The notes beneath the pieces were generated by a model, which was given only the letters and a program-made list of their open reading frames with translations, was not told the DNA's origin and searched no databases. From Mycobacterium marseillense (GTDB lineage: Bacteria; Actinomycetota; Actinomycetes; Mycobacteriales; Mycobacteriaceae), in the NCBI RefSeq assembly GCF_010731675.1, contig NZ_AP022584.1, forward strand, positions 3,162,001 to 3,226,000: a stretch of 64,000 bases of DNA. The letters run 5' to 3'. Shown piece after piece: positions 52,592 to 61,872 of this stretch (its first letter is position 1; every line of letters starts with the position of its first letter). The position numbers and the translations under genes are program-made.

Positions 52592-53136
52592 GCGGACTTG
52601 TCCAGGCAATAGACGAAGGCGTTCACGGTTTGGTTGGGATCTGAGCGGTTCGGCGTCTTGATGACGTCACCGCTCCCGTCGTGCTTGTTCACCACGAACT
52701 GGCAGGCGATCCAACTGCCGTCGCCTTGCGCCACCAGGTTTGCCGGGATGCCGGGCTTCGTTGAACTCAATACTTTGCTCCAGGGCAAGGGCACGTTGAG
52801 TGCCTGCTGCGGATGAGAGTTTTCGTCGAGGTAGTTGATGGTTGCCGTGCTGCCCGGTGGGCCCCAGACCTCGAGCGTGATCGTCTTGGCGTTGAACTCG
52901 TCGAGGACTTCGCCCGAGGTGCCACCGCCGAACGAACCGCGGTGAACGCCGAAGACGCCGTGCAATCGGTATACGACGAACCCCGACAGCGCGACGACAG
53001 CTGCGATCGTGAGCACCAGCCAGAAACGCCCGAAGAGCCCCTTTTTCTTGGCGCGCTGCGAAGCGACCTTTTTGCCCTCGCCGCCGGCGGAGCCCTGCTT
53101 CTGCAGCGGTTCCGTCCTTGGCTCAGTCGTCGTCAT
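52588..53136 (-). CDS. MmpS-family membrane accessory protein
   Basis: ATG 53136, preceded by GGAG, gives 182 aa. A basic N-terminal cytoplasmic region of about 40 residues is longer than in typical MmpS proteins. A single membrane helix ([19 protein letters not shown]) is followed by a beta-rich periplasmic domain ending [12 protein letters not shown], the MmpS signature. It supports the MmpL pump and overlaps its start (ATGA). Confidence 0.92.
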   Translation of the reverse strand: MTTTEPRTEPLQKQGSAGGEGKKVASQRAKKKGLFGRFWLVLTIAAVVALSGFVVYRLHGVFGVHRGSFGGGTSGEVLDEFNAKTITLEVWGPPGSTATINYLDENSHPQQALNVPLPWSKVLSSTKPGIPANLVAQGDGSWIACQFVVNKHDGSGDVIKTPNRSDPNQTVNAFVYCLDKSA

Positions 53137-53207
53137 GGGCGCTCCAAGTCCTTCCCGTTCACCGGTTGCCGTTCGCCAAGCCACAGCCCCCCGGCCTCCC
53201 TTCCTGT

Positions 53208-53876
53208 TCATTCCGATCCCGAGATGAGGCCAATGCACGTGGCAGTCAGTAGACGCGTCAGCGCGGTCGCAAAGTCCAGATTCCACTCCGGCGGAGCCAC
53301 TTCCGGCTCCTCAGCGTAGACGTCGGTGAGATCCGCCGGCGGGTTCGCGACCTGCCACAGGGTGGCCGCCAGTGAGTACGCGGCCAGCAGGATGTCGAGC
53401 GACCCCGACCGCCCCAGTTCGGGCAGCGCCCTCTCGATGGCATCGGCGAGCGAGCGCGTGGCGGCGGTGCTGATGCGCCTGACCTCGATGACCCGCTCCG
53501 CGTCCACCTCGTGTTCCAGGTGCAGGTGCAGGTTGGCCAGCAGGTCGCAGAACAACGGATCGTCGGCCAGCGCCTCGGCCAGCGTCCCGGCGATGCGCGA
53601 CGGCGATTTGGCGCCCGGCTCGGCCAGCTTGTCCGACACGGTATTCGACCATCGCACCCAGCCCTCGGCGGAAAGGCGCAGCAACACTTCCTTGTGCGAC
53701 GTGAAGTAGCGGCGCACCGCCGAATAGTGAATTCCGGCGCGGCTGGCGACCGCGGTCAGGGTGACCGACGCGACGCCCGTCTCCATCGCCAGCGAGCGTG
53801 CGGCTTCCACGAGGGCCTCCGCACGTTGGCGCTTTTTTTCCTCGGTGCGGGCGCGCTGGAATGTTAGTTGCGCCAC
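53208..53876 (-). CDS. TetR-family regulator of the mmpS-mmpL unit (Rv0452-like)
   Basis: GTG 53876 gives 222 aa (VAQLTFQRARTEEKKRQRAEAL). The HTH is VTLTAVASRAGIHYSAVRRYFTSHKEVL. The C-terminal domain has LLANLHLHLEHEVDAERV. It resembles Rv0452, which is divergent from mmpS4 in M. tuberculosis; here it is codirectional, 71 bp upstream of mmpS. Two 22-bp direct repeats lie just upstream. Confidence 0.9.
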   Translation of the reverse strand: MAQLTFQRARTEEKKRQRAEALVEAARSLAMETGVASVTLTAVASRAGIHYSAVRRYFTSHKEVLLRLSAEGWVRWSNTVSDKLAEPGAKSPSRIAGTLAEALADDPLFCDLLANLHLHLEHEVDAERVIEVRRISTAATRSLADAIERALPELGRSGSLDILLAAYSLAATLWQVANPPADLTDVYAEEPEVAPPEWNLDFATALTRLLTATCIGLISGSE

Positions 53877-53886
53877 CGGCTGAGCG

Positions 53887-53931
53887 TAACGCACGTCGTG
53901 TGATTTGTATAACGCACGTTGCGTGATTTGT
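53887..53931. promoter_or_regulatory. Two direct 22-bp operator-like repeats upstream of the TetR gene
   Basis: TAACGCACGTCGTGTGATTTGT (53887-53908) and the copy at 53910-53931 differ at only two or three positions and have a 23-bp period. The second contains the dyad ACGCA-CGT-TGCGT. The repeats are 10 to 55 bp upstream of the TetR GTG, where an autorepressor would bind. Confidence 0.7.
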
Positions 53932-54018
53932 GCGAGGTCACCCTCGCCGACGGCGCAAACGGGTAAAGGTGGAACCATGCTCACCGTCCGGCGCCCGTGG
54001 CGTCCTTGGAAGTAGCGC

Positions 54019-55761
54019 GTGCAGACCATCGCCCTGATCGGGTTTCTCGGCGGCCTGATCACCGGCATCTCGCCGTGCATCCTGCCCGTACTCCCGGTGA
54101 TTCTGCTGTCCGGTGCGGGCATTACGCGAGCCGACGCGCGCCGCGTGAGTTCCGTGGCCCGGCCGTATCTGGTGATCGCGGGGCTGGTGTGCAGCTTCAG
54201 CCTGGCCACGCTGCTCGGCTCCGCGCTACTGACGGCGCTGCACCTGCCGCAGGACGCGATCCGGTGGGCCGCCCTGGTGGTGTTGACCCTCATCGGCCTG
54301 GGGCTGATCTTCCCGCCGGTGCAGCACCTGATCGAGCGGCCGTTCGCCTACCTCCCGCAGCGCCAAATCGGCGCCAACGCAGACGGTTTCGGCCTTGGCC
54401 TGACGTTGGGTGCGCTCTACGTGCCGTGCGCAGGCCCGGTGCTGGCGGCGATCGTGGTCGCGGGCGGGACCTCGTCGATCGGGCCCGGTGCGCTGGTGTT
54501 GACGGCGACGTTTGCCCTCGGAAATGCCGTGCCGCTGTTGGCTTTTGCGCTGGCCGGGCGTCGCGTCGCTGAGCGCGTCGCCGCGTTCCGACGACGGCAG
54601 CGCGCGATTCAGATCGCCGGCGGTATCGCGATGATCGTGCTGGCCGTGGCGTTGGTGTTCAACCTGCCGGCGATGCTGCAGCGGGCCGTCCCCGACTACA
54701 CGGCGGCGATGCAGAACAAGCTGGGAGCCAACGACATCGGACGCAGCCTGCATCCCACCCCCGTGCAGCAGCCGAACGACGGCAGCGGCCTGCGGCTGAG
54801 CCCGCCCAGCACCACCGTCGAGGGGGCGCTCAGCGACTGCTCCAGCGGTTCGGCCGAGCTGCAGCAGTGCGGGCCGGCGCCGGGCCTGACCGGCGTCACC
54901 GGGTGGCTCAACACCCCGGATGGCAAGCCACTGGACGCTGCCGCGGTGCGTGGCAAGGTTGTGTTGATCGACTTCTGGGCCTACTCGTGCATCAACTGTC
55001 AGCGCGCGATTCCACACGTAATCGATTGGTACAAACGGTATCACGACGCCGGACTCCTCGTCATCGGCGTGCACACCCCGGAGTACGCGTTCGAGCGGGT
55101 TCCCGAGAATGTGGCCAGCGGCGCCGCCGACCTGCATATCCCCTACCCCATCGCCCTGGACAACGACTACGCGACGTGGAACAACTTCGCGAACCTGTAC
55201 TGGCCGGCCGAGTACCTGATCGACGCGAACGGACAAGTGCGACACACGAAGTTCGGCGAGGGCGACTACGACGGCACCGAAAGACTCATCCGCCAACTGC
55301 TCGCGGACACCCACCCCGGCGCCCCGCTGCCGGCGCCGACGAATTCGGCCGACACCACCCCGCAGACCCGGCTCACGCCCGAGACTTATCTCAGTGTCGA
55401 CAGGGCGGGAAACTACGGCGGCAGTGGCGATTACAAGTCGGGTACCGCCACGCTGGACCTCCCGCCGACCCTGGCCGAGGACAAGTTCGCCCTGCGCGGC
55501 CGCTGGACGCTGGACGATCAGGGCGCCACCGCGGAGGGCGACGACTCCACCGTGCGGCTGAACTACACCGCGAAAGATGTCTACGCGGTCGTCGGCGGCA
55601 CTGGGACGCTCACCGTGACCCGCGACGGTAAGACCACCGCGACGCCGATCGGCGGGGCACCGACCCTGCATCGGATCGTCGCTGACGATGGCGCGCACCG
55701 CGATCAGCTGGACATGCGGGTCAGCAAGGGCCTGCAGGTGTTCTCGTTCACATTCGGGTAG
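54019..55761 (+). CDS. DipZ-like DsbD/CcdA membrane domain fused to a thioredoxin-like domain
   Basis: GTG 54019 gives 580 aa. The first about 225 residues hold six hydrophobic segments with the CcdA cysteine motifs [10 protein letters not shown] (Cys20) and YVPCAGPV (Cys137). A periplasmic TlpA-like thioredoxin domain follows, with the active site SCINC (Cys324, Cys327) in [12 protein letters not shown], and a C-terminal beta-rich domain. It passes reducing power across the membrane, for cytochrome c or exported disulfides. It resembles DipZ (Rv2874) but is located next to mmpS-mmpL. Confidence 0.9.
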   Translation: MQTIALIGFLGGLITGISPCILPVLPVILLSGAGITRADARRVSSVARPYLVIAGLVCSFSLATLLGSALLTALHLPQDAIRWAALVVLTLIGLGLIFPPVQHLIERPFAYLPQRQIGANADGFGLGLTLGALYVPCAGPVLAAIVVAGGTSSIGPGALVLTATFALGNAVPLLAFALAGRRVAERVAAFRRRQRAIQIAGGIAMIVLAVALVFNLPAMLQRAVPDYTAAMQNKLGANDIGRSLHPTPVQQPNDGSGLRLSPPSTTVEGALSDCSSGSAELQQCGPAPGLTGVTGWLNTPDGKPLDAAAVRGKVVLIDFWAYSCINCQRAIPHVIDWYKRYHDAGLLVIGVHTPEYAFERVPENVASGAADLHIPYPIALDNDYATWNNFANLYWPAEYLIDANGQVRHTKFGEGDYDGTERLIRQLLADTHPGAPLPAPTNSADTTPQTRLTPETYLSVDRAGNYGGSGDYKSGTATLDLPPTLAEDKFALRGRWTLDDQGATAEGDDSTVRLNYTAKDVYAVVGGTGTLTVTRDGKTTATPIGGAPTLHRIVADDGAHRDQLDMRVSKGLQVFSFTFG

Positions 55762-55770
55762 CGGAGCTCG

Positions 55771-56643
55771 TCAGGATTTCTTCCAAAGACTGCCGACCAT
55801 CGCGACGATCACGCCGAGTCCCACCACCCCGGCGCCGGCCAGCAACGTGACGTTAAGCCATTGGTGCAGATCGGCTTCGGCGTGTCCCACCATCGCCTCG
55901 GCGACGCGCCGGATGTCGCCGGTGGTGCGGTTGAGCGCCTTGTCGACGTAGCGGCCGGCGACCTCGAGGCCGGCCCAGCCGGCCGCACCGACGAGCAGGG
56001 CGGAGACCCCTAGGCTGCTCAGCGCCTTGCCGCGGCGCCGCGCGGCCGCCAGCGTGAGCAGTGCGCAGACCCCGCACAACGCCGCCGCCCCCGCGCTCAC
56101 CCACGGACCCCAGGTGGACAGCCGGCTCAGTCGGCCCTCGCGCATCGTTGGCGGCAGCGAAACCGTCAGCGGGACAGTCAGTTTCGCGGGGATGGTCACA
56201 TTGTGGCGGCCGAGCAGCGGCCGGATCGAGTCATCGTTGAGCATCGGGGCGACGTCGACCGCCCATTGGTTGCCGCTTTCGCCGGCCCCCGGGTCGCCGA
56301 ACAGCCAGCCGTGCGCCGCGCGGTTGGCCTGGGCGAACAGCGGCGGAAACGCCGGCCCGGCGGTGAAGGCGCTGGCGGCGTCGTGCACTTCGGAGTTGTC
56401 GACGGGATAGCGGGCCCCGCCGTGTTCGGCGATGAGAGCCGTTGCCCGCGTGGTCAGTTCGGCCGCCATGGCGGACTGCAGATCTGGGTCGGCCGCCGCG
56501 CCCCGCGCCATCGCGGCGTAGCCGTCAGGGTCAACGACATGCAGTTGCGCCCACACCGCGGGGATCGCCACCGCCAGCGCAAGCGTGGTGGTGAGCCACA
56601 ACAGCACGCTCGCCGCGAATCGCACGCCTGCGAATCTACGCAA
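55771..56643 (-). CDS. Conserved membrane protein
   Basis: The 290-aa protein has an N-terminal membrane segment (FAASVLLWLTTTLALAVAIP), an extracytoplasmic domain of about 140 residues, and three further hydrophobic segments near residues 180-200, 215-232 and 262-286. No catalytic motif is seen and I do not recognise the family. It overlaps the DinB-like gene upstream by 8 bp and ends 9 bp from the convergent dipZ-like stop. Confidence 0.75.
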   Translation of the reverse strand: MRRFAGVRFAASVLLWLTTTLALAVAIPAVWAQLHVVDPDGYAAMARGAAADPDLQSAMAAELTTRATALIAEHGGARYPVDNSEVHDAASAFTAGPAFPPLFAQANRAAHGWLFGDPGAGESGNQWAVDVAPMLNDDSIRPLLGRHNVTIPAKLTVPLTVSLPPTMREGRLSRLSTWGPWVSAGAAALCGVCALLTLAAARRRGKALSSLGVSALLVGAAGWAGLEVAGRYVDKALNRTTGDIRRVAEAMVGHAEADLHQWLNVTLLAGAGVVGLGVIVAMVGSLWKKS

Positions 56644-57154
56644 TCCCCCGCACGTACGCGGCCTGCCCGAGATGCTGGGCGCAGTCGTCGATGATGCTCA
56701 CCAGACGCGCGCTCGCCGTCACCGGCGGATCCCAGTTGGTGTCCACGACGCGGGCCAGCTCGTCGGCGGTCACCCCGTCGATGTAGTCGCACGTGAGCTG
56801 GTGCACCGCGTGGTAGTAGCCGGACAGCAGGTCCGCGGGCGCCTTCACCTTGGCCACGTCGTCGGGCGAATGCCCGTAGCCCATGTCTCCCTTCGGCAGG
56901 TCCAGCCCGAACCGGTCCACCCAGCCGTCGCGCAACCACACCTGCTCGACCCCGGCGACGTCCGCGAGCTGGATGTCCTGCACCCGCGCGCTGTGCCAGA
57001 GCAGCCAGGCGATGCTGTTGGCGTCCGGCGTCGGCCGATAGGCCGACACCTCCTCGGTCAATCCCCGGGTGATCTCGTCGACGTGCTCGATCAACCGGGT
57101 GAACGCGTCGCGCAGGAGGTCTCGGATTACGGCGGCATCGTCGGTGCTGGCCAT
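56636..57154 (-). CDS. DinB/DUF664 family protein (Rv0443-like)
   Basis: ATG 57154 (MASTDDAAVIRDLL) gives 172 aa. The four-helix-bundle DinB fold shows possible metal ligands in IAWLLWHSARVQDIQ, YYHAVHQLTCDY and DDCAQHLGQAAYVRG. It corresponds to Rv0443. Mycobacterial DinB proteins include mycothiol-dependent enzymes; the reaction is not known here. An upstream in-frame extension through the VOC gene is rejected. Confidence 0.85.
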   Translation of the reverse strand: MASTDDAAVIRDLLRDAFTRLIEHVDEITRGLTEEVSAYRPTPDANSIAWLLWHSARVQDIQLADVAGVEQVWLRDGWVDRFGLDLPKGDMGYGHSPDDVAKVKAPADLLSGYYHAVHQLTCDYIDGVTADELARVVDTNWDPPVTASARLVSIIDDCAQHLGQAAYVRGIA

Positions 57155-57164
57155 ACTCGCGACA

Positions 57165-57536
57165 CTACGGGAGCGCGGCGTGGAAGACAGCCTCGACGTT
57201 GTTGCCGTCGGGGTCGCGCACGAACGCGCCGAAATAGCCCGGGTGGTATTCGGGCCACAGGCGCGGCGCATGCAGCGGCTCGGCGCCCAGCTCGACCGCC
57301 ACGCGATAAAACTCGCGCACCGCTTCCTCGTCGGCGGCCTCGAACGCCAGGTGAACCTCGCGATTGGGTCCGGCCAGCGCGCCCGAGATCCAGAACGTTG
57401 GCTTGCCCGCACGCCCGTACCCGATGGCGGGCCCCACATCCAGCTGCCGGGAATAGCCCAGCGTCCCCAGCACCGCGTCGTAGAACCGCTGGGACTTCGC
57501 GTAGTCGGCGCAGTTGATGCCCACGTGGTCGATCAC
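57165..57536 (-). CDS. VOC/glyoxalase-family protein
   Basis: GTG 57536 (VIDHVGINCADYAKSQRFY) gives 123 aa; a GTG ten codons earlier is possible. The betaalphabeta-betabetabeta fold shows HVGIN (metal His), EVHLAFEA and FVRDPDGNNVEAVFH, the typical end with the metal Glu. It probably is a dioxygenase, isomerase or resistance-type enzyme of unknown substrate. It is divergent from the deacylase gene. Confidence 0.85.
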   Translation of the reverse strand: MIDHVGINCADYAKSQRFYDAVLGTLGYSRQLDVGPAIGYGRAGKPTFWISGALAGPNREVHLAFEAADEEAVREFYRVAVELGAEPLHAPRLWPEYHPGYFGAFVRDPDGNNVEAVFHAALP

Positions 57537-57583
57537 GGAGAAGATCCTGGCACGAGCCGCCGCCACGGTCGTAGATTGTTTGG

Positions 57584-59326
57584 ATGACTTACGACCTCAT
57601 CATCCGCAACGGCACCATCGTCGACGGGCTGGGGGGCGAGCCGTACGTCGGTGACGTGGCGGTGGCGGACAACGTCATCAAGGCGGTCGGTGCGATAAAC
57701 GGCGCCACCGCCGGCCGCGAGATCGACGCTACCGGGCTGTTGGTCACGCCCGGCTTCGTCGACCTGCACACCCACTACGACGGCCAGTCCATCTGGTCCG
57801 AGCGGCTGACCCCATCGTCGGCGCACGGGGTGACGACGGTGGTGATGGGGAACTGCGGGGTCGGCTTCGCGCCGTGCCGCCAGGACGACCACGACGTGCT
57901 CGTCGACGTGATGGCCGGCGTCGAAGACATCCCCGGCGTCGTGATGACCGACGGCCTGCCCTGGACGTGGGAGACCTTCCCCGAATACATGGACGCCCTC
58001 GACGCGGGCAAGCGCGATATCGACGTCGCCGCGTACCTGCCGCACTCGCCGCTGCGCGTGTACGTGATGGGTAAGCGCGGCGCCGACCGCGAGCCTGCCA
58101 CCGAGGACGACCTGGCGAAGATGAGGGCGCTGGCCAAGGAGGCGATCGAGGCCGGCGCGCTGGGCTTCGCGTCGTCGCGGTTGACCATCCACAAGACCGA
58201 AAGTGGTTCGCCCATACCGAGTTACGACGCCGCCCGCGAGGAGATCGAGCAAATCGCCCGCGGTGTCGTGGACGGCGGCGGCGGCCTACTGCAGTTCGTC
58301 CCCGACATCCCGGCCGGCGGCTACCAGCCCGTGCTGCAGACGGTGTTCGACGTCGCCGAGGACGTCGGGCTGCCGCTGACCTTCACGCTCGTCGTCGGCA
58401 ATTCGGGTGACCCGGCGTGGCCGGACGCCATCACCATGATCGAGAAGGCCAATAAAAATGCGGGGGCGGGCGGGGCACAATTCACCGCGCAGCTGTTGCC
58501 GCGTCCGATCGGGTTGATCATCGGGCTGCAACTGTCGGCCAACCCGTTCGTGCTCTACCCGAGCTATCGCGAGATCGCGCACCTGCCGCTGGCCGAGCGC
58601 GTCGCCGAGATGCGCAAGCCCGATGTCCGCGCCCGCATCCTGGCCGACAAGCCGGGCCAGGGGCACCCGATCCTGTACGTCGCCCAGATGTGGGACTGGA
58701 TCTACCCGCTCGGCGAGGACCCCGACTACGAGCCCGACCCGTCGACCAGCATCGGCGCCCGCGCCCGCGCGAAGGGGGTGGAGCCGATGGAGGAGGCCTA
58801 CGACCGGCTGCTCGACGACGACGGCCGGGCCATGCTGCTGGTCGCGACCAGCAACCTGCAGGGCAACTCGCTGGACACCGTCGGGGAGCTGCTGCACCGC
58901 GACGACGTGGTGCTGGGCCTCGGCGACGGCGGCGCGCACTACGGCATGATCTGCGACGCCAGCTACTCGACGTATTTCCTGACGCACTGGGCGCGCGACC
59001 GCAAGTCCGGCCGGTTCACGGTGCCCGAGGCGGTTCGCGAACTCACCTCGGTGCCGGCCCGCATCGCCGGGCTGAGCGATCGCGGCCGTATCGCGGTGGG
59101 CTACAAGGCCGATCTCAACGTCATCGACCACGCCGGCCTGCGGCTGCACAAGCCGATCATCAACTACGACCTGCCCGCCGGCGGGCGGCGCCTGGACCAG
59201 ACCGCGGACGGCTATGTCGCCACGATTGTGTCCGGGGAAATCATCGCTGAACACGGCGTCCCCACCACCGCCCGTCCGGGCAAGTTGGTGCGTGGCCGTC
59301 AGCCCGGTCCGGCGCCCTTGCAATAA
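57584..59326 (+). CDS. N-acyl-D-amino-acid deacylase/amidohydrolase family protein
   Basis: The 580-aa amidohydrolase has the metal motif FVDLHTHYDGQ (HxH), GVTTVVMGNCGVGFAPC, which is typical of D-aminoacylases, and GLGDGGAHYGM with the catalytic Asp. The N-terminal beta-sandwich begins DLIIRNGTIVDG. It hydrolyses N-acyl-D-amino acids or related cyclic amides. It is not at this location in M. tuberculosis and may be an insertion. Confidence 0.88.
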   Translation: MTYDLIIRNGTIVDGLGGEPYVGDVAVADNVIKAVGAINGATAGREIDATGLLVTPGFVDLHTHYDGQSIWSERLTPSSAHGVTTVVMGNCGVGFAPCRQDDHDVLVDVMAGVEDIPGVVMTDGLPWTWETFPEYMDALDAGKRDIDVAAYLPHSPLRVYVMGKRGADREPATEDDLAKMRALAKEAIEAGALGFASSRLTIHKTESGSPIPSYDAAREEIEQIARGVVDGGGGLLQFVPDIPAGGYQPVLQTVFDVAEDVGLPLTFTLVVGNSGDPAWPDAITMIEKANKNAGAGGAQFTAQLLPRPIGLIIGLQLSANPFVLYPSYREIAHLPLAERVAEMRKPDVRARILADKPGQGHPILYVAQMWDWIYPLGEDPDYEPDPSTSIGARARAKGVEPMEEAYDRLLDDDGRAMLLVATSNLQGNSLDTVGELLHRDDVVLGLGDGGAHYGMICDASYSTYFLTHWARDRKSGRFTVPEAVRELTSVPARIAGLSDRGRIAVGYKADLNVIDHAGLRLHKPIINYDLPAGGRRLDQTADGYVATIVSGEIIAEHGVPTTARPGKLVRGRQPGPAPLQ

Positions 59327-59365
59327 CGCCACCAAAAGTGGCATATACCAGCTAAGTTGGGTCCC

Positions 59366-60010
59366 GTGACGAACCCGCATTTTGCGTGGTTGCCGCCGGA
59401 AGTCAACTCGGCACTAATTTTCTCCGGTCCTGGTCCCGGGCCGCTGCTTGCTGCCGCGGCGGCGTGGGACGGGCTGGCTGGGGAGCTGGCGTCGTCGGCA
59501 TCGTCATTTTCTTCGGTGACATCGGATCTCGCCAGCGGGTCCTGGCAGGGCGCGTCGTCGGCCGCCATGATGACCGTGGCCAGCCAATATGTGAGCTGGC
59601 TCAGCGCGGCGGCCGCGCAGGCGGAAGAGGTGTCCCACCAGGCCTCGGCGATCGCGACGGCGTTCGAGGTGGCGCTCGCGGCCACGGTGCAACCCGCGGT
59701 GGTGGCGGCCAACCGCGCCTTGGTGTCGGCGTTGGCGGCTAACAACCATCTGGGCCAGAACACCCCCGCGATCGCCGACATCGAGGCGGCCTACGACCAG
59801 ATGTGGGCCTCGGACGTGGCGGCGATGTTCGGGTATCACGCCGACGCGTCGGCGGCCGTGGCCAAGTTGCCGCCCTGGAATCAAGTGCTGCAAAACCTCG
59901 GATTTCCCAACGCCAGCACCGCCGTCACGCGCCCCGCCAGTTCCGGCGCCGTCGCCCGCGGCTACACGTCGCGCATCGCGGGGTTCCTCACGCCCCCAGC
60001 GCCGCAGTAG
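59366..60010 (+). CDS. Short PPE-family protein (PPE10 position)
   Basis: GTG 59366 (VTNPHFAWLPPEVNS) gives 214 aa. The PPE motif is at residues 10-12 and the WxG motif is in SGSWQGASS. The helical PPE domain covers nearly the whole protein; only about 35 residues follow. In M. tuberculosis PPE10 (Rv0442c), at this location, has about 487 residues with a long repeat tail. No PE partner gene is adjacent. It is a likely ESX-5 substrate. Confidence 0.88.
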   Translation: MTNPHFAWLPPEVNSALIFSGPGPGPLLAAAAAWDGLAGELASSASSFSSVTSDLASGSWQGASSAAMMTVASQYVSWLSAAAAQAEEVSHQASAIATAFEVALAATVQPAVVAANRALVSALAANNHLGQNTPAIADIEAAYDQMWASDVAAMFGYHADASAAVAKLPPWNQVLQNLGFPNASTAVTRPASSGAVARGYTSRIAGFLTPPAPQ

Positions 60011-60049
60011 CGCAGGACCGCATTCGGTTCGCACCTATCCTTAAACATC

Positions 60050-60451
60050 ATGCGCAGCAAGAAGAAGGTCGATTTCGCAGCGCTGGCCGACGCGCTCGCC
60101 GATTTCCCGTACGCCTACCTGATCACCGTCGGCGACGACTACCGCTCGCACACCGTGACGGTCGAACCCGAGTTGCGCGGACAGACCCTCGACGTCGGTC
60201 TCATCGGCGGCCGCACGCAGCAGAACCTGGCCCGCCGCCGCGACGTCACGCTGCTGTGGCCCCCGGCCGAACCCGGCGGTTATTCGCTGATCGTCGACGG
60301 CGAGGCCGCGGTGGCATCTGACGACCGAGCCGGCGACGCCGTCGCGCTCACCGTGACGCCCACGCGCGCGCTGCTGCACCGCGACGCCGACTCCCCCGAG
60401 GCGGCCAAGGGCTGCCTGCACGACTGCGTCGTGTTCTCGCTGCCGGCCTGA
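60050..60451 (+). CDS. Pyridoxamine 5'-phosphate oxidase-like flavin-binding protein
   Basis: The 133-aa protein has the split-barrel pattern of FMN/F420-binding proteins: [22 protein letters not shown] followed by [19 protein letters not shown]. It may be the Rv0441c counterpart by position. The cofactor and substrate are unknown. Confidence 0.75.
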   Translation: MRSKKKVDFAALADALADFPYAYLITVGDDYRSHTVTVEPELRGQTLDVGLIGGRTQQNLARRRDVTLLWPPAEPGGYSLIVDGEAAVASDDRAGDAVALTVTPTRALLHRDADSPEAAKGCLHDCVVFSLPA

Positions 60452-60469
60452 CGCCGTACAGTCTCATCC

Positions 60470-61033
60470 GTGAGCCGCATCGCACCCCTCGCCCCGCCGT
60501 GGAGCGAGGAGGATGCCGCCGGCATCAACAGCTGGGGCCACCCGGACCGCACCTATGAGCCGCTGCTGCTGGTGCGGTGCCTGCAGCGCCACCCCGTGCT
60601 GGCCTCCCGGCTGCGCAAGCTCGGCGAATCCCTTTACACCGCAGCGCTTTTGCCGCCCCGGATGCGCACGATCGCCATCCTCCGGATCTGCGCGCTGCTG
60701 CGCTGCGCCTACGAGTGGGGCGGGCAGGCCGCCTTCTGGGGTCCGATCGCCGGTGTCAGCGACGACGAGTGCGACGCGCTGGTGTTGGCCGGCCCCGACG
60801 ACCCGCGGTGGGGCGCGACCGAGCGGACGCTGATCGCCGCGGTGGACGAGTGCGAGCGCACCGGCTCGTGGTCGGCGGCGACGTGGGACGCGCTGGGCGG
60901 CTTCCTCGACGACGAGCAGCGGATCGAATTGCTCACGGCCGTCGGCTGGTATCGCACGATCTGCACGCTGTGCAACGCGCTCGCGCTTCCGGTGGAGGGC
61001 TGGATGCGGCCCTGGCCGGGGTCAGCCGGCTGA
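60470..61033 (+). CDS. Carboxymuconolactone decarboxylase-like protein
   Basis: The 187-aa protein has the AhpD/CMD helical core in RMRTIAILRICALLRCAYEWGGQ and ERTLIAAVDECERTG, followed by LLTAVGWYRTICTLCNALAL. It starts GTG 60470, 18 bp after the flavin-binding gene. Its 3' end overlaps the convergent SDR gene by 12 bp. Activity is unknown. Confidence 0.82.
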   Translation: MSRIAPLAPPWSEEDAAGINSWGHPDRTYEPLLLVRCLQRHPVLASRLRKLGESLYTAALLPPRMRTIAILRICALLRCAYEWGGQAAFWGPIAGVSDDECDALVLAGPDDPRWGATERTLIAAVDECERTGSWSAATWDALGGFLDDEQRIELLTAVGWYRTICTLCNALALPVEGWMRPWPGSAG

Positions 61034-61846
61034 CCGATCCCTGCGCAGGCTCGGATGCTGGTTCTTCAACAGCGGCAACAGCACCCGTCGCGGCATGAAC
61101 TGAAACAACCGGGTGCTGAGCTGGCTGGGCAGCCCGGGGATCACGGTGCCGCGGTCGTGCTCGAGCGCATCGACGCCGGCGCGCGCCACCTCACGCGACG
61201 GCTTCCACATGAACTTCGGGAACGCGTCGGCGAAGTCCCGCTCGTCCATGCCGGCGCTCTTCACGAACTCGGTGCGCACCGGGCCCGGGCACAGCACCGC
61301 GACGGTGACGCCGGTGCCGGCGAGCTCGCCGCGCAGCCCCTGGGTGTAGTTGTTGACGAACGCCTTGGTGGCCGCGTACCCGGCCTGCCCCGGGAAGGGT
61401 TGGTAGCCCGCGGTCGAGCCGACGTTGAGGATCGCGCCACGCCCGCGCGGCACCATCTGCTGCGCCGCCCGGGTGCTCAGATCGATGACGGCCTCGACGT
61501 TGACCCGCACCTGCGCGATCTCGTCGGCGACGGGGATTTTCGTCACCGACCCCATGGTGCCGACGCCGGCGTTGTTGACCAGGATGTCTATCGTCAGGCC
61601 GCGGCGCTCGACTTCGTCGAACAGGCCGGCGCGAGCGGCGGCATCCGCGACGTCGCAAGCGATCACCTCGACGCGCACCCGGCCGGCGAGTTCGTCGGCC
61701 AGATCGCGTAGCCGGTCTTCGCGGCGGGCGACGAGCGTCACGCCGTGGCCGCGGTCGGCCAGCTCGCGGGCGATGTCGGCGCCGATGCCCGACGATGCGC
61801 CGGTCACGACGGCGGTGCTGGTGGGTGAGGGAGTCGGAAGAGCCAC
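61022..61846 (-). CDS. Short-chain dehydrogenase/reductase
   Basis: GTG 61846 (VALPTPSPTSTAVVTGASSG) gives 274 aa; an upstream extension contains the tandem repeat at 61873 and is rejected. [12 protein letters not shown] binds cofactor, VARREDRLRDL suggests NADP, NNAGVGTMG and the catalytic Ser/Tyr/Lys in GSTAGYQPFPGQAGYAATK are present. The C-terminal basic region could sit at the membrane. It lies downstream of groEL2 on the same strand but behind a strong terminator. Confidence 0.88.
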   Translation of the reverse strand: MALPTPSPTSTAVVTGASSGIGADIARELADRGHGVTLVARREDRLRDLADELAGRVRVEVIACDVADAAARAGLFDEVERRGLTIDILVNNAGVGTMGSVTKIPVADEIAQVRVNVEAVIDLSTRAAQQMVPRGRGAILNVGSTAGYQPFPGQAGYAATKAFVNNYTQGLRGELAGTGVTVAVLCPGPVRTEFVKSAGMDERDFADAFPKFMWKPSREVARAGVDALEHDRGTVIPGLPSQLSTRLFQFMPRRVLLPLLKNQHPSLRRDRSAG

Positions 61847-61872
61847 GCGTTTAAACGTACAAGGCGGGTTTC

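Noticed and set aside
50291..52612. 773-aa plus-strand frame opposite mmpL
   Set aside because: Asp/His/Arg-rich shadow of a clear MmpL gene with twelve membrane helices on the minus strand.
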